64,000 nt of DNA from Rallus limicola (GCA_022605955.1 JAKCOZ010000020.1:8359001-8423000), one strand, 5' to 3'; shown: positions 37,601 through 59,640, numbered from the stretch's first letter. Numbers and translations: made by a program. Notes: a model not told the origin generated them from the letters alone.

Positions 37601-40600
37601 TGGGCTCGGGTTTTCCAAAGCTGCCTCTTCCAGCCAGAGCAAACCACAAGATCACGGGAGGACAAGAACGCTGTGCTCGTGGCTTTGTTTGCCCCAGAAG
37701 GAATTGATTTGATGAGAAAGGAAATTGGCTTGCTTTAATCTGTCCTTGTGCTGATTCCGCAGAGGAAGGCGTGAGCATCGGCAGTTCCCGAAACTGAACC
37801 CACCCCTCGGTGCCAGTCGGCCCCGGCTATTTGTGGGGATGGCAGCATTTCCCAGGCCATGGCCCATGGGAAGTGCCTGCGGAGCACAGAGAGCCATGCG
37901 TGACAGAGAGCCCTTGCCTCTAGGGCCAGTGGCAGCTGGGACTCCCACAGAGCCAGCGGCCCCGCTGTGTTAAGGGTCCCCTCCACATGTGCCTTCCTCA
38001 GATGACAGGAGCCTGCTACTGGCTTCACCAGGGAGAGGTTTTCTCCTGGAAAAGCCATCAGGAAAGAAACAACTGTGCTGCTTCTCCTTTCTGGGACATC
38101 TGACTATGTGCCCTCACTTCCCTTTTCCAAACCCTGTCTCTGAGCCCAGGAGGACAAGAAGTAGTATGTTCTGTGAGCACCAGCCACATCTGTGAGAACA
38201 GATTAGATTCAAACACCTCTTCCATAAAAATATTATTTGTGATAATCACAAACAATTTTAAAACCCAGGGGAAAGTGGATTCCTGACTGGTTCTAGGCTG
38301 CCATGTCAACTGAAAAGGGGGAAATGGAACTAATGAGTAGGAGTAGTAAGAGCAAAGATGTCATCAGAGAAAAGCTAGAAATGGTGCAGGGGCATTTTAT
38401 ATAACAAAACCTAAAAATACAACAAATAAATTGTACATAAACCTAAGCCAAGATTATCCTGGATCCCTTTCAATGCCAAACAACCTTTCCAAGGTGAATA
38501 AACTTCATCACCGTTGCTTGCACTGAAGGACATTGAGATGCAACTAGAAAAGGGATTTAATGTGTGAGAGATCCTGGGCATCCCATGTTGGACTTGTGTG
38601 AGGTACTGCAGATGCAGGAGTGGAAGCAGTGAGCCTTGTTCTGCTCTGCTTCATTATTGTTACTTTAGTAACACACCAGTGCCCTTAGCAGGGCTTGTGC
38701 AGGGACTACAAAGCCCATTGTAAGGGCTTCCCGGTGTTTGGTGAAGTCCCTGCCCCTTCCTTTCCGGTAGATGCCTGTTAAGGGGTGCCAGGTCTCTGGC
38801 CAGGACTCTGCAGGCAGGAGCATGCAAGGTGCCTTGCACGTCATGCCTTCAGGCAGGACTGGCCACTCTGACAGCTGGTATCTGTGCCCAGCAGGACCTG
38901 ACCGCAGTGCCTGCCTGCTCCAGCAGCCTTGAGCTCCAGCAGAGACAATCTGTCTGTTCCCAGCACCCACAGCAAGGTGTCAGCCTGAGGTGATGGAAGC
39001 AAGGAGCCAGAGCAATGGCCTGAAATCCTCAAATTCCTTGTGCCCGTGGAGAGGGATGTACTGTCAGTAATGTAGGTATGAGTCTGCAGGCAGGCAGAAG
39101 GAACCACCCCTTCTGCCTCACCTGCCCCACCATAATGTTCCAAAAAGGGGCAAGGTGTCCCCCAGGACACAAGGAAATAATAAATGGAGCTAAGAATGGC
39201 CCACAGGTCACAGGATCCCCTGAGAACCGGCACATCCACAAGTGTGTAAAGGGGGAGGGAGGAGGAGAAGAAGGAGAGGAAGGAGAAGGAGAAGGGGAAA
39301 AGAGAAAAGAGAAAAAGGAGTGGAGCAGTGTGGCAGAATCAACACTTGCTTTTTAAGATGAGCATGGGCTCCCAGAAGGGTCCTGGGCTCATCTTCATGT
39401 CTGTTCTCTGCTCTCAGAGACTGCACTCTCCCATATGACTTCTATGTGAGCTGCCCTCTGTGACAGTGCAGAGCCCACTGCCTCTCAGCTGGAAGCATTC
39501 CAGAGGGTACGGCTCCAGCACTGACGCAAGAGGAAAAATCTCTGGGATGAAGTTAGTCAGTTTTTATGCTGGATTGGATTTGAAGAAGCAGCTGATGTCA
39601 GCTGAAGCATCCATTCCTTATGGTGCTTGAGTTGAGTTTGCAATGTGTCCAGTGAAATACCCGGCAATGCAGGGAGACGATCTATCCCAGTGGGAACCCT
39701 GTAGATTGCAGAGCCCCATGGTTTATTGCTTGTATTAATTTGTCTGTGCTAACATACTGTATTTTGTTAGTAATTAATATTTAATATCATCTGCTACACC
39801 AAAACCCCATGAACACATATGAGCTCCAGAACAAATGATGTTAATCTGTTCTTTGCTGTGACAGGGGACAAGGTGGAACAACAAGGAATGTCAGGGGGAT
39901 TTTACTGCCCAGACAGAAAAGGGAACAGTACTCTCAAAGATTAAAAAAACCATTTGAGATGGTTTATAGCAACTGCAGGCAGCTTTAGGAGACATCTTGT
40001 TCCCTGACAGTGACAGAGCTCCATAATTCCCCTCCATGTGAAGACTGTGTCACTCTAACTGCAGACCTATGCAGGGTTGCACCATCAGGGCCCCCTTTGC
40101 ATTAAGCAAACCCCAAACAACCAACCTGCATGGCCACAGCAGCTCTGCCAGCACATGGTGACTGTGTGGGTCAGGCTTCAGTGACTACACCCAAATGAGA
40201 ACCAGGCTGGCTTTAGCCAAAATAAATGTCTGCACAGGATGCTGCTGTGGGTCTGAGTGAAGAAAAACCTTTGGTGCAATACCCACAACCGAGTCATGGA
40301 GAAATGCCTCCCCTTCCCTCGAGTGACTCGGTTGCAAGTGGATGGCTTGAAAATTACTCTCACTCCACAGAAAGGATCTAGCAATAAGCAGCAAGGCAGC
40401 TGCTTTCCCTTTGGGTGCAGTGCAACAGCAGTGTCCCCATGAGCTCTGCAAGGATCCTCACAGCTCTTCCCCGAACTTGTGCTATGATAAGGAAACACGC
40501 TTCAACTGAGCCATTTTTGGCACTTCTGTACTGAGGGGGAATCCTTTCAAACTAAAAGCATCTCATTCCCCTGTAGCCGCAGCCTCATTTCCCTGCATGT

Positions 40601-41519
40601 CCAGGGAGTGCAGGCAGCTGAGCAAGAGCCTTCTCCTCCTTGCTGGAGCTGGGGTGCAAGTGAAGGAACAGCCAGACTAGAGGGGATAGGCACAAATTCG
40701 CTCACACGTATTAAGCGGCAGGTGTGTGTCAGCCCCACAGCACCCCCATACAGAGCTTTTTGACAGCATTACTGAACGTTAATGAGGACAGGAGTGACAG
40801 AGTGACTGGTTTTAGAGGCAGCTCCTCATGCACTCAAAACAAGAGATGAGCTGGTGTGGGCTCCTGGGGAACCCACAGTCAATGACCCAAATTGCCAGGT
40901 CCACTTGCCCAGGCCACCCTGGAGCTCTCAAGGGACCTCGGTGCTCTGGGGCTGGGAGGGGTCCCCAAAAACTTCACGATCCCAAACCATGGGTCACACA
41001 TGGCAGCTGCACTTCAGAACACAGATATCTCACTAGAGAAGCACAAGCAGTTGGCAGGGGGGCAGGGGGGAGATCGAAAAAAGGGGGAAAAGGGAGAAAC
41101 CCCACCGGCTGTGTGCTGGGGGAGAGTGGCTGACAGTTTTATTTCTGAGAATTTCCCTGTGCGTGATTTCTACATTGGGATCTGTAGGCAAGTGACCCCA
41201 TAAAACCAGCCTGAAATCCCCATGGCAAATAATGCGGAGCCAAGGCTGGCAAGCAGGAGCCAGTGAGGGGTATGAGGGATGCAGGAGCCCAGCCCCACTC
41301 CCCTGAGCCCTATGGAGCCCCATGTATAGCTGTGGGCTCCCCACCGTGCCTATCTGCAGGGTCAGGCAGCCCACAGAACCCCACAAGCTCCAGGTTTCCC
41401 AGGCTTGTCACTGCTCATTAGCAAGAAAATAACTGGTGTTCATGTGAACTGTGCTGGTTCTAATAATAATTATTTTATTATTGGATGCTTTCATCCTCGA
41501 GAGGTTTATATCTCTTCTT
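34651..41519. other. intergenic DNA, mostly unrecognised, with a purine tract
   Basis: No exons. 35030-35120 is AT-rich with repeated TTTATTG words. 38236-38252 is a 17-base near-perfect palindrome. 39245-39321 is a purine-only tract. Confidence 0.45.
39245..39321. repeat. purine (GGA/GAAA) tract
   Basis: About 77 bases almost wholly A and G on the plus strand, in GGAGAA- and GAAAA-type units. Confidence 0.85.
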
Positions 41520-41960
41520 TTTCTTTCATTCATTCTTTCGCTCTTTTGCCTTTCCTTTCCTTTCCTTTCCTTTCCTTTCCTTTCCTTTCCTTTCCTTTCC
41601 TTTCCTTTCCTTTCCTTTCCTTTCCTTTCCTTTCCTTTCCTTTCCTTTCCTTTCCTTTCCTTTCCTTTCCTTTCCTTTCCTTTCCTCTCCTTTCCTCTCC
41701 TTTCCTCTCCTTTCCTCTCCTTTCCTCTCCTTTCCTTCCTTTCCTTCTTTTTCTTTTTCTTTTTCTTTTTCTTTTTCTTTTTCTTTTTCTTTTTCTTTTT
41801 CTTTTTCTTTTTCTCTTTTCTTTTTCTTTTTCTTTTTCTTTTTCTTTTTCTTTTTCTTTTCCTTTTTCTTTTTCTTTTTTCTTTCCTTTTTCTTTTTTCT
41901 CTTTCTTTTTCCTTTCTCCTCTTCCCTTCCTTTCTTTTTCCCTTCATTCCCTCCTTCCCC
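41520..41960. repeat. compound pyrimidine tract: (TTTCC)n, (CTCTCCTTTC)n, (CTTTTT)n
   Basis: Pure TTTCC pentamers run from about 41549 to 41685, then five 10-base TTTCCTCTCC units to about 41730. CTTTTT hexamers with interruptions continue to about 41880, and a mixed C/T tail to about 41960. The plus strand is almost purine-free for about 440 bases. Long open frames here on both strands are products of the repeat. Confidence 0.95.
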
Positions 41961-42535
41961 AGCCCCGAGTCCAAACGCGTACACCAGCAGAGCACAGCGT
42001 GGCTGCCGTGCGGAGCCGCCAACCCCGTCGGCGGCAGCCCGGGCAGAAGCCGCTCCCGGTGCGGCCTCAGGTGCCCCGGCCGCCCCGCCGTGCCGCAGAA
42101 CAAGCCACGCACCGCAGGGCCGCGCACCTGCCGCGCTGCCGCCAGACGGGGACGGCGGGGGGTGGTAGGGTAGTGGTCCGGATCCCCGCTCAGCAGCAGT
42201 GGTGGGCCCGGGCGGGAGCGGGCTGCCGGGTCGGGACGGGGCAATGCCACCCGCTGCAGCTGCTCAGGCATCGCGTCGGATGGAGGGGAGCGGCTCGGGG
42301 CAGCCGCCGGGGGTCTGCAGGACGCGCAACGGGAGCGAGCGGTGTCGGGGCGCCCCGGGTAAACCAGTGAGCTGCAGAGGGGAAGAGAGCCCCGACGAGC
42401 ACCGGGGGACCCCGCGGAGTCCCGCGCAGGGACGGGGACCGGCAACGAACCACAGTGCCAGCACCCCCAGCCCGAAGTGCTCCCGGTGCGGAAAGCGGCT
42501 GGGCAAAGCGGCTTCGGCAGAGCGCTGATTCGCCT
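41961..42535. promoter_or_regulatory. small CpG island between two pyrimidine tracts
   Basis: Dense in CG dinucleotides and GC-rich for about 570 bases, with abrupt edges at the repeats. No recognisable exon or core promoter. Open frames are what GC-rich DNA gives by chance. Confidence 0.6.
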
Positions 42536-42650
42536 TGCCTTGCTTTTCGTTCGTCTGTTCTCATCGGTCTGGCCGTTTTTTCCGATGCCTTTTTCTGCCC
42601 CTCTTTTACTGTTTGCATTCTCTTTCTTTATCTTTTTGTTGTAGCTGTCG

Positions 42651-42880
42651 TTTTCTTTTCTTTTCTTTTCTTTTCTTTTCTTTTCTTTTCTTTTCTTTTC
42701 TTTTCTTTTCTTTTCTTTTCTTTTCTTTTCTTTTCTTTTCTTTTCTTTTCTTTTCTTTTCTTTTCTCTCTTTCTCTCTCTCTTTCCCTCTCTCTCTCTCT
42801 TTCTCACTTTTCTTTCCTTTCTTTGCTTTTTCTTTCTCTGACTTTCTGTCTGTCTCTTTCCCTTTATCTTTCTTTCATTT
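42651..42880. repeat. (TTTTC)n microsatellite and CT-rich tail
   Basis: TTTTC is repeated about 23 times from 42651 to 42765, then a TCTCTTTCTC-type pyrimidine tail to about 42880. Confidence 0.95.
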
Positions 42881-42939
42881 TTATTTCTTTCTGTCTGACT
42901 AGCCCTACTTTCTGTCTTCCTGTATGTGTTTCTCGGTAA

Positions 42940-43260
42940 GATCTAGTTAACATATTTTATTTTTGAATTTATTAGATAGATTCGTTAAATTCGGTTCCTA
43001 TAGTTAAAATAATAGTTGCAAAGTAATACTAATAGTCACTGTAATCGCAATAATAACGAGGATAACTGCCATTATAAGAACAGTACACATCGATAACCGT
43101 CTCAAATTAAGCGCCAGAAAATCCCCGTTGTTCCCGGAACTGCAGGTTTTTTTCACCTGTCGAGATCTCCCCGGGCTCCTCTTTATCTCCCCCTTTACAA
43201 CGAATCCGTACATGTCCGTCGGTCCCGTTAGCTGAACCTCTACGAACTATTATTTTGTCG
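42940..43260. other. AT-rich but CpG-retaining stretch before the CpG island
   Basis: An AT-rich block (Ttattag, TTAAAATAATAG and AATAATAACGAGG words) that nevertheless keeps many CG dinucleotides. No coding signal. A minus-strand frame at 43004-43213 has no family match. Confidence 0.4.
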
Positions 43261-43299
43261 CCAGCCACATCGCTACCGGAGCCTCAGCCTTTCCCGTGC

Positions 43300-46200
43300 T
43301 GCTCTTTCCATCGCTCGCAGCTCACGGGCGGTGCTGCCGCGGCGGGCGGGGAAGCGCGGGGGCCGCGGGGTTCACCCTCCCCGGCCCCAGCCGTGGGAGC
43401 CAGCCCGGGGCGCCCCGCCGCAGGGTTGTTATGTCTGGGAAGTGTGCGGAGAAATAAGCATGTGCGGACGTGTGCGCGGAGTGCGGTGCCGCTCCCCCGG
43501 CCCTTCACGGCCCCAGCACCGGAGAGCTGCCGGGGTCCCCCCGGTAGATATTTGCTGCCCCGCGGCTCAGCGGGGAGCCGGGGTTGCCGTGCCAAGCCCG
43601 AGACGGGCCGTGCGGAGCCGCCCCCAGCTCCCCTGCAGAGTCTGCGCCCCCCCCCCATCCCTCCTCCCGCGCCTCCTCCGGGCTCTGTCGGGGCCCGTCG
43701 GGGCGCAGGGTTTGGGGGGCGGGAGGGACGGCGGGGCCGGGCAAGGGTCGGAGGAGCGGGCAGAAAGGAGGGATCGCGGGAGGGACGAGAGGAGAAATGC
43801 GGGCGGAGGGGTGAATGCGAAGGGCGCACGGAGAGAAAGCGGCGGGAGGTCGAGCTGTGTCACAGCCAGGCCCCGAGGACGCGGGGAGAGCCCGTCGGGG
43901 CCGCGGAGCATCTGCAGGGCAGCCTGAGAGTGCGCTGGGGAACACCTCTGGAGCCAAAGGACCCTGGTTCCGTGTGAGCACGGCCCCGGCGCTGGAGAGG
44001 AGGTGTCGGCGCCCGAGGGCACCTGGCCCAGCCCGTGCGAAGCGGTACCGAGGGAGAACGAAGGCAGCAGCCCGCAGTGTCCGCCCCCACCTCGCCTGAA
44101 AGGTCTGGTGGATTGTAGGGTGCGGGGCCCAGTCGGGGGATGAGGCGGCAGCGGATACCTGCTGTGGGGAGAAGCCTCGTCGGGGCGGAGGAAGGTGGTG
44201 GGGCGGCGGGGAGGCGGCGATGCTCGGGCTCCGGGGGCCAAGCCTGGGCTAGGGGTTGCCGTCGGAGGCGGGACGCCATAGTCGGTGCAACGCCTTGCTT
44301 CCCTCGGTGCCGCCACTGGCTTTTGCACCGCCGGGACCCAGGACCCGAGCTTTTCGTGGCGAAACAGATGTATGTCCGCGAAGGGGGAGTGGGGAGGGGT
44401 TGGGGGGGTTGGTGGTGTCCTGGGGTCCTGCTCTTCTTCCCTGTCGAGCTTTCGGCGTTTCCGCAGCGCGGAGCTGTTCTCGACGGAGCGACGGCGGGAC
44501 AACCCCGACCTCCTCTCCCACCTGCTCGACTAGGTGTGAGCTGGGGGAGCTGAGAAACCACCTTCTCCCTTTCCCTGGTGCCCTTCCCACAGCCTCCGGG
44601 CTCGATCCATTTCCCCCCAACCCCTGACCCATTTCCCCCCACCCCCGACCCAGGGAAGATTGCAGAGCCGGGGCAGAGCAGTAACGCTAACGGCAGGGTT
44701 AGCAACCCTTCGTCGAGCCTGGATGCGCTTTGCAGAGAGCTCCGTCGATGCGGAAGGGCCGGGAAACGGGACAAGCACTCGCGGGGCTGGGCGAGACGCC
44801 TGGCAAACGCGGCCTCCGGGTTTAGGACCGTTTGGGGGGTACAGAAGAAGGGAGGATCCCTTTACAGCACAGCGCCGTGCCACCCGATCCCCCCTGGTTG
44901 CTTTGCCGCCACGGGGCTCCTCCGTCGCGGGAGAGCTGGGGCTTGTTTCGCCTTCCCATCGTTTCAGCTTCGTCCGGTGCCGCTCACGAGTGGGCGAACC
45001 CCGCGAGGCCTGTGAGGCCGGGCACGGGGTGCAGAAGGGGAGTGGCGGGGTCTCCTCGCAGGGATTCGAGGTTTCAGCACTGTAGCCCCACGTGTCGGCG
45101 GGGACCCTCTCCATTGCCGCCCGGAAACCGGCTGGCAACGATTCCCAGCCGTCCCGTATCCCGGTAAAGATGGGTCATCCCTGACCCCACTGGGCGGGTG
45201 GACACACCGAGGGGCCCGTCCGCGCCGCGTCTGGCCCCGACGTGGAGTGCTTCCAGAAGGGACTTTACCTAGGGAGAAGGGAAGGAGAAAGAGAAAAAAA
45301 CTGGGAAACCGTGCGGACAAGCAACCCCGAACTCACCGACGCCGCTGGGGCGCTTGATTCGGGGCTTTTCTTAATGGCGGGGGTGGCGGTAGGAGTGTGT
45401 ATTTTTTTCCTCCCGAGACAGCGTCTGCCCAGAAACAGGCACACGTCGGGGAACGGGCTGGCGCCCCGCGTCCCGTTCATACCAGCCTTTGAGGTCCCGA
45501 AGGCGGTTTGCAGCTCGCACCCTCTGCTCCTCTCTTTCCCCCGATATTGCCCCAAGGTACCCTAACGAAATCCAGTCCCTCCCTCTTTGTATTGCCGCCA
45601 GGTGCGCCGCGAGGGTCAGCACCGCGACGCTCTATTTCGTGGCGTGTCCCTTAGCTTAGGGTAGACATTTGCCCCAACCGGAGGGTAGCAACAGCGGCAG
45701 TGAAGAAACAAAACACCGATCGTGTCACACTCTGCCCTTATGCCGTTAGCTGCAGGAACATATGCTCAAATATGTAAGTGTAGTCTAGATTTTTCTCTGC
45801 AAATATTTTTACCACATCCAAAGATAATATTTCAACAGAAGAATCAAGCCCCGCAGGCTACAGACGGGGCAGCTATATATAACCCGCTTGCTCACTCCGG
45901 CTCTCTGCGCATCGCTCGGGTTATGCAACCCCCATCGCGGCGGTAGCCACCGGCGCGCCCCACGGCTCCGCCCGCCCCATCGGGGCATTTCCCTTGGGAC
46001 CTCGGTGCAGCCACCCACCCACAGGGATAGGCACCGGGGCTGGGACCAGGACTGGGGCCGTGCCGGGCTGGGCCCGGCGGGGCGTGCGTGCCGCGTCGCC
46101 CCGTGCCGATGAGGAGGAAGGGCCCGGGGGACATCGCGGCGCTCCGAGTGGCCGGTTCCGGGCGGTGAGTAACGCCTCACCTTCGCCGGGACAGGGAGAG

Positions 46201-46870
46201 ACAGCGGCCCCGGACCAGACGGGCCGTGCAGGTGCTGCCGACCGAGCGGGCTCTCACGCCGGGACCAGGCAAGGTCTCGCCTGCTGCCCCGCCGGTGGTT
46301 TTCCGTTTACTCCGCTTTTTTCAGCGAAGGAAATGCTCAAACGCCGGCGGGTGTTTTGGGGGTTTGGTAGCTCGGGACTAGGGGGGGGGAGCGGAGGGGT
46401 GTCCCATCCCTCTACGGCCAGGCGGCCGGCGGTACCCGCGTCCGCAGCGCATCCCGACGTGCTCGGCCCCCGCCTGCTGCGGCGGCTCGGGCGGCGAGTC
46501 CCCGCGGGGGACGAGCCCCGCGGCCGCCGAGCTCTCGCGGCCGGGCCGAGGCACTCCGCGGCCCCGCGGTGAATGCGGGCTGGAGGAAGGGAGAAATCCC
46601 CCCTCTCGGTGCCGGACATCCGCAGCGTGACGCCAGGCTCGGCGGGGCTCGGTTCTTCCCTTCCCGTCGGCCGGTTCCCGGCGCCGTGATTGACATCGCC
46701 GGCCCCTCCGCCCGCCCCGCGGCACATCCCAACCCTCCCCGCCGGCCGCTCGCCGTGCCCGGGAGGCGGGGAAGGGCCTCCCCAGCCCTTTGACACCGTC
46801 TCGACAGGAGTTTCACTTCGCTTTCGCCGCCGCCGCTTCTGCAGGCAAACACCCCCGGCTTCCATGTGAC
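43300..46870. promoter_or_regulatory. CpG island complex upstream of TBX1
   Basis: About 3.5 kb of CpG-dense, GC-rich sequence leading to the TBX1 first exon, with a lower-CpG gap near 45.65-45.87 kb. Many long frames exist on both strands here (for example 43567-44502 minus and 43860-44774 minus). They overlap one another in several frames and are typical GC artefacts. Embedded candidates for a promoter and an upstream exon are listed separately. Confidence 0.7.
45874..46164 (+). promoter_or_regulatory. candidate TATA promoter and upstream non-coding exon
   Basis: TATATATAA at 45874-45882 sits at the edge of a CpG island. About 280 bases further a strong 5' splice site GGCG|GTGAGTAA occurs at 46164/46165. 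Together they have the shape of an untranslated first exon that could join a TBX1 acceptor. Sequence pattern only; no transcript evidence. Confidence 0.3.
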
Positions 46871-46930
46871 GCCTCCCAGCCACTGAATGGGGGAAAGCGC
46901 CTATAAGGGAGCCGCTTTCCCTACGTGCAG
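46845..46930 (+). promoter_or_regulatory. TBX1: candidate TBX1 core promoter with forkhead-like site
   Basis: GCAAACA (46845-46851), a forkhead-type core, lies about 50 bases before TATAAG (46902-46907) in GC-rich DNA, some 500-700 bases before the two ATGs of exon a. Forkhead control of TBX1 is established; use of this site is inference. Confidence 0.35.
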
Positions 46931-46938
46931 GAGAAAAG

Positions 46939-46962
46939 GACGGGACGGGACGGGACGGGACG
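46939..46962. repeat. (GGGAC)n short tandem repeat
   Basis: Four to five GGGAC pentamers inside the promoter-proximal region. Confidence 0.85.
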
Positions 46963-47076
46963 CGGGGGCAGAAGCAGGAGATGGGGGAGGGGGGGAAGGA
47001 AAGAGAGAAAATAATAAATCGCAGGGAGCGAAGTTGGGCAGAGAGAAACTGAGACCCGGGGAAGAAATCCGTGGGG

Positions 47077-47097
47077 TTATTTATTTATATGTATATT
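47077..47097 (+). promoter_or_regulatory. TBX1: TATA-like AT block before TBX1 exon a
   Basis: TTATTTATTTATATGTATAT is an isolated AT island in GC-rich sequence, about 330 bases before the upstream ATG. It is a second candidate TATA region for the exon-a transcript. Confidence 0.3.
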
Positions 47098-47424
47098 CCC
47101 CGGTCCCCTCTCGCTGACAGGACTCGATCCGGCCATTGCAGTGCTCGGCGCTGGCTGCAAAGGGCCCCGGGGAAGTTTCTTGCTTCCCAACGCCCTTCCC
47201 GAGGAGGAAAGGGGGGAACAGAGGGTTTGGGTTGTGTTCAGTTGTGGGTTTGTTTTGGGTTTTTTTAAGCTTCCCTTCCCCCCCTCGTCTGGAAGGAGGG
47301 GGGGGGGTGTCTCGTTCGCACCTCCCTGGATGGTGCGGTAGAAAGGAGGGGAGTAAGGGGGTGGGAGGGGGGGCTCGTGGTGGGAGGCTGCCGCGGCTGC
47401 TGCTCCTGCATTGGTGTCTCCCCT

Positions 47425-57553
<10,129 letters not shown>

Positions 57554-57870
57554 CGGCACCGCCCGCGCTCCGCGGAGCCGCCGACGGCGCGAGAGACTGG
57601 CGGCGGCCGCGCGTGCCGCGACCGTTAGCGTACTCCCCCTCTTCCCGCCTTTCCCTCTCTTCCCGCCTTACGAATGAGCTGATAGGCCAGCTTGACCTGA
57701 TCGACAATCGGAGAGCCCAATCGCAGGAAGCTGGGCTCCCCCCGACCCGTCCCTCTCCCCACCCGTCGGTCGGGCCGCGAGGGCGGGTGGTGGTGTGTGG
57801 TGAGGGGCCGGGAGGCGGTGTGACCCGCAGCTGCACTTTGATAAATGAAGCCATATGTCGTTATCTCCCT
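57554..57870 (+). terminator. TBX1: probable TBX1 3' UTR with weak poly(A) signal
   Basis: GATAAA at 57840-57845, a weak variant of AATAAA, follows the stop by about 290 bases. T/G-rich sequence (CGTTCTTGTGG) lies about 50 bases further on. There is no canonical AATAAA for about 3 kb after the stop. The true end could be later. Confidence 0.35.
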
Positions 57871-59590
57871 ACCCCCGCGTCTCCGTTCTTGTGGATGCCC
57901 CACGAGCGCGCCGGGCACTGAGGACAGTCGGGCCGCTGGGAAGCGGTAAGAGGACAGGGAGGCGGCAGCGGTGAGGTGACTTGCCCGCCGGGGCCTCTGA
58001 TGGAGATTTGGTGTTGCCACCAGTTTTGGCGGTGCTACGGGTGCCTCCCAACCCGGCGGGACGTGTAACTTTTTCCCCCGAGCAGGGAGGGCCGCGGGGC
58101 TGGCTGGGAGCATGGTGTGATACCAGCCCGCAGCAGCGGTGGGCCCCGGGGTTGGGAGTGTAATTCTGCACATGTCGATATAAGTCTCTTTATTATCTCG
58201 AGGACACTTGGCCTATTTCAGAATCGGCTCAGGTGGTTCTTCGAGGAGACTCACAGAGAGCAGAGTTTAGCCTAAGGGAACACTTTGAATCTTCACTGTA
58301 AGAACTAACTCTCCACTTCTCCCCTGGTTCTGATCTGCTCGTGAGTTTTGGGGTTCACTGGATCAACTTAACCACAACAGTGCTTTCTGGAGCTTTTGAG
58401 ACGAGCCTGTGGCCAAAAGCACAGCCATGTACAGCTTCTTATTTTCACAGCAATGGATGCTAAGGTTTAAAAAACAGCCTGGGGTGGAGGGTTACCCACA
58501 GAGTTTAGGCTGTGTATTCTCAGCAATAGTTTGTCAACTGGCTGCTTCCCAAGCAGCCTCACAGTTTTACCTCCCTACATCCTTTCCCAAGCCCTCCCTT
58601 TAAGAGGTGCCTTTTAGAGGAATTCAGGGTTTTTCCCAGAATGCCTCATCCCTTATATTTGGCTGACCCAAACTACAGTAATCCCAAAGCACCTATTCTG
58701 CATCTACCTGCTTGCTGCATCTTCCCTCTTAGAGCTGGTAAGTACTTTTTTCTTTTATCCTTTAGTATCTTCAGTAGTCTTTCCTTATTGTTGAAGAGAT
58801 GGGCCTGTTCATCACAGTTTCTCCAGTGATGTGTTTTGAATAGTTGGCTCGTGTTTTTTCTCAGATACTCACTAAATGGCAGTCCCTTTGTGTTCAGAGA
58901 AGGTATTAGACAGCTCCTCAGCTCTGCTGGTATACAGTATTATAAACACTTTTCTGATTTTTCTATGTAGCTCTATGAAAAGAAAGGGTGGGTTTTTTTT
59001 GGTTTGTTTTTTTTTTTTAAGTCCTCCATTCATCCATGTTTGTGCATTTTCACTACAAACCTTTAAAAACATAATCCTTCCCTTGTGCAGTTGGCAGTGT
59101 TAATAGCAATGTTTATTCTGTCTCTGGCAGTGGGCTTTGGGCTTCCAAAACTTTTTGGAAGGGTTTAAGAAGGGATACAGGCTAACATGAATATTTTATG
59201 TAACTTTTTTTCTGTTATAAAAATATATCTGGATCCATGAAAAAGACTTGTGCAAGAAATATGTATTTTATTTGACATTTGCAGTGAATTGTGAGATTCT
59301 TAGTGTCTGACTAAATCATAATCAATGTTCTCAGAAAGGTTAATGTAAAATAGGCTTGGGCTTATTATTAGTCAGTGGGAAGTGGCTCTCAGATGTGCTC
59401 TGTTGCTTTGCCGCTGTTATTTCAGAGTTTTCACTATGGTTTGTTATCTGTAAACTGGTTAGTGCCAAAGCTTTGGTCAAATGTTTAATGAAGTTGTTAT
59501 ATTTATTATTTCTTTCAAAGATTATGCAAACACTTTTCTTTCTCAATAGTTGCAGTGTAGGAAAAAAGTGAACCAACCAAAGAATCATAT
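57871..59590. other. TBX1 3' flank, nothing recognised
   Basis: GC-rich to about 58,170, then AT-rich with T-runs near 59,000. No exon or RNA gene supported. Confidence 0.5.
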
Positions 59591-59595
59591 CTGCA

Positions 59596-59640
59596 AATAC
59601 TGTAGATACATGTAGATATTTGTAGATATATGTAGATAAT
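59596..59640. repeat. short TGTAGATA tandem repeat
   Basis: TGTAGATA with 2-3-base spacers occurs four times in about 40 bases. Confidence 0.75.

Noticed and set aside
41405..42445. Overlapping frames of 240-345 codons on both strands, rich in Phe/Ser/Leu or Lys/Arg/Glu
   Set aside because: They are translations of the (TTTCC)n and (CTTTTT)n repeats running into the GC-rich island.
8366..44539. T-box half sites (AGGTGTGA or reverse) at about 8367, 29009, 31060 and 44532 as autoregulatory sites
   Set aside because: Four 8-mers in 64 kb is close to chance and they do not cluster.
43284..44774. Long minus-strand frames (up to 311 codons) in the CpG island
   Set aside because: Several overlapping frames on both strands are open at once, they are Pro/Arg/Gly-rich, and no domain or splice structure is seen.
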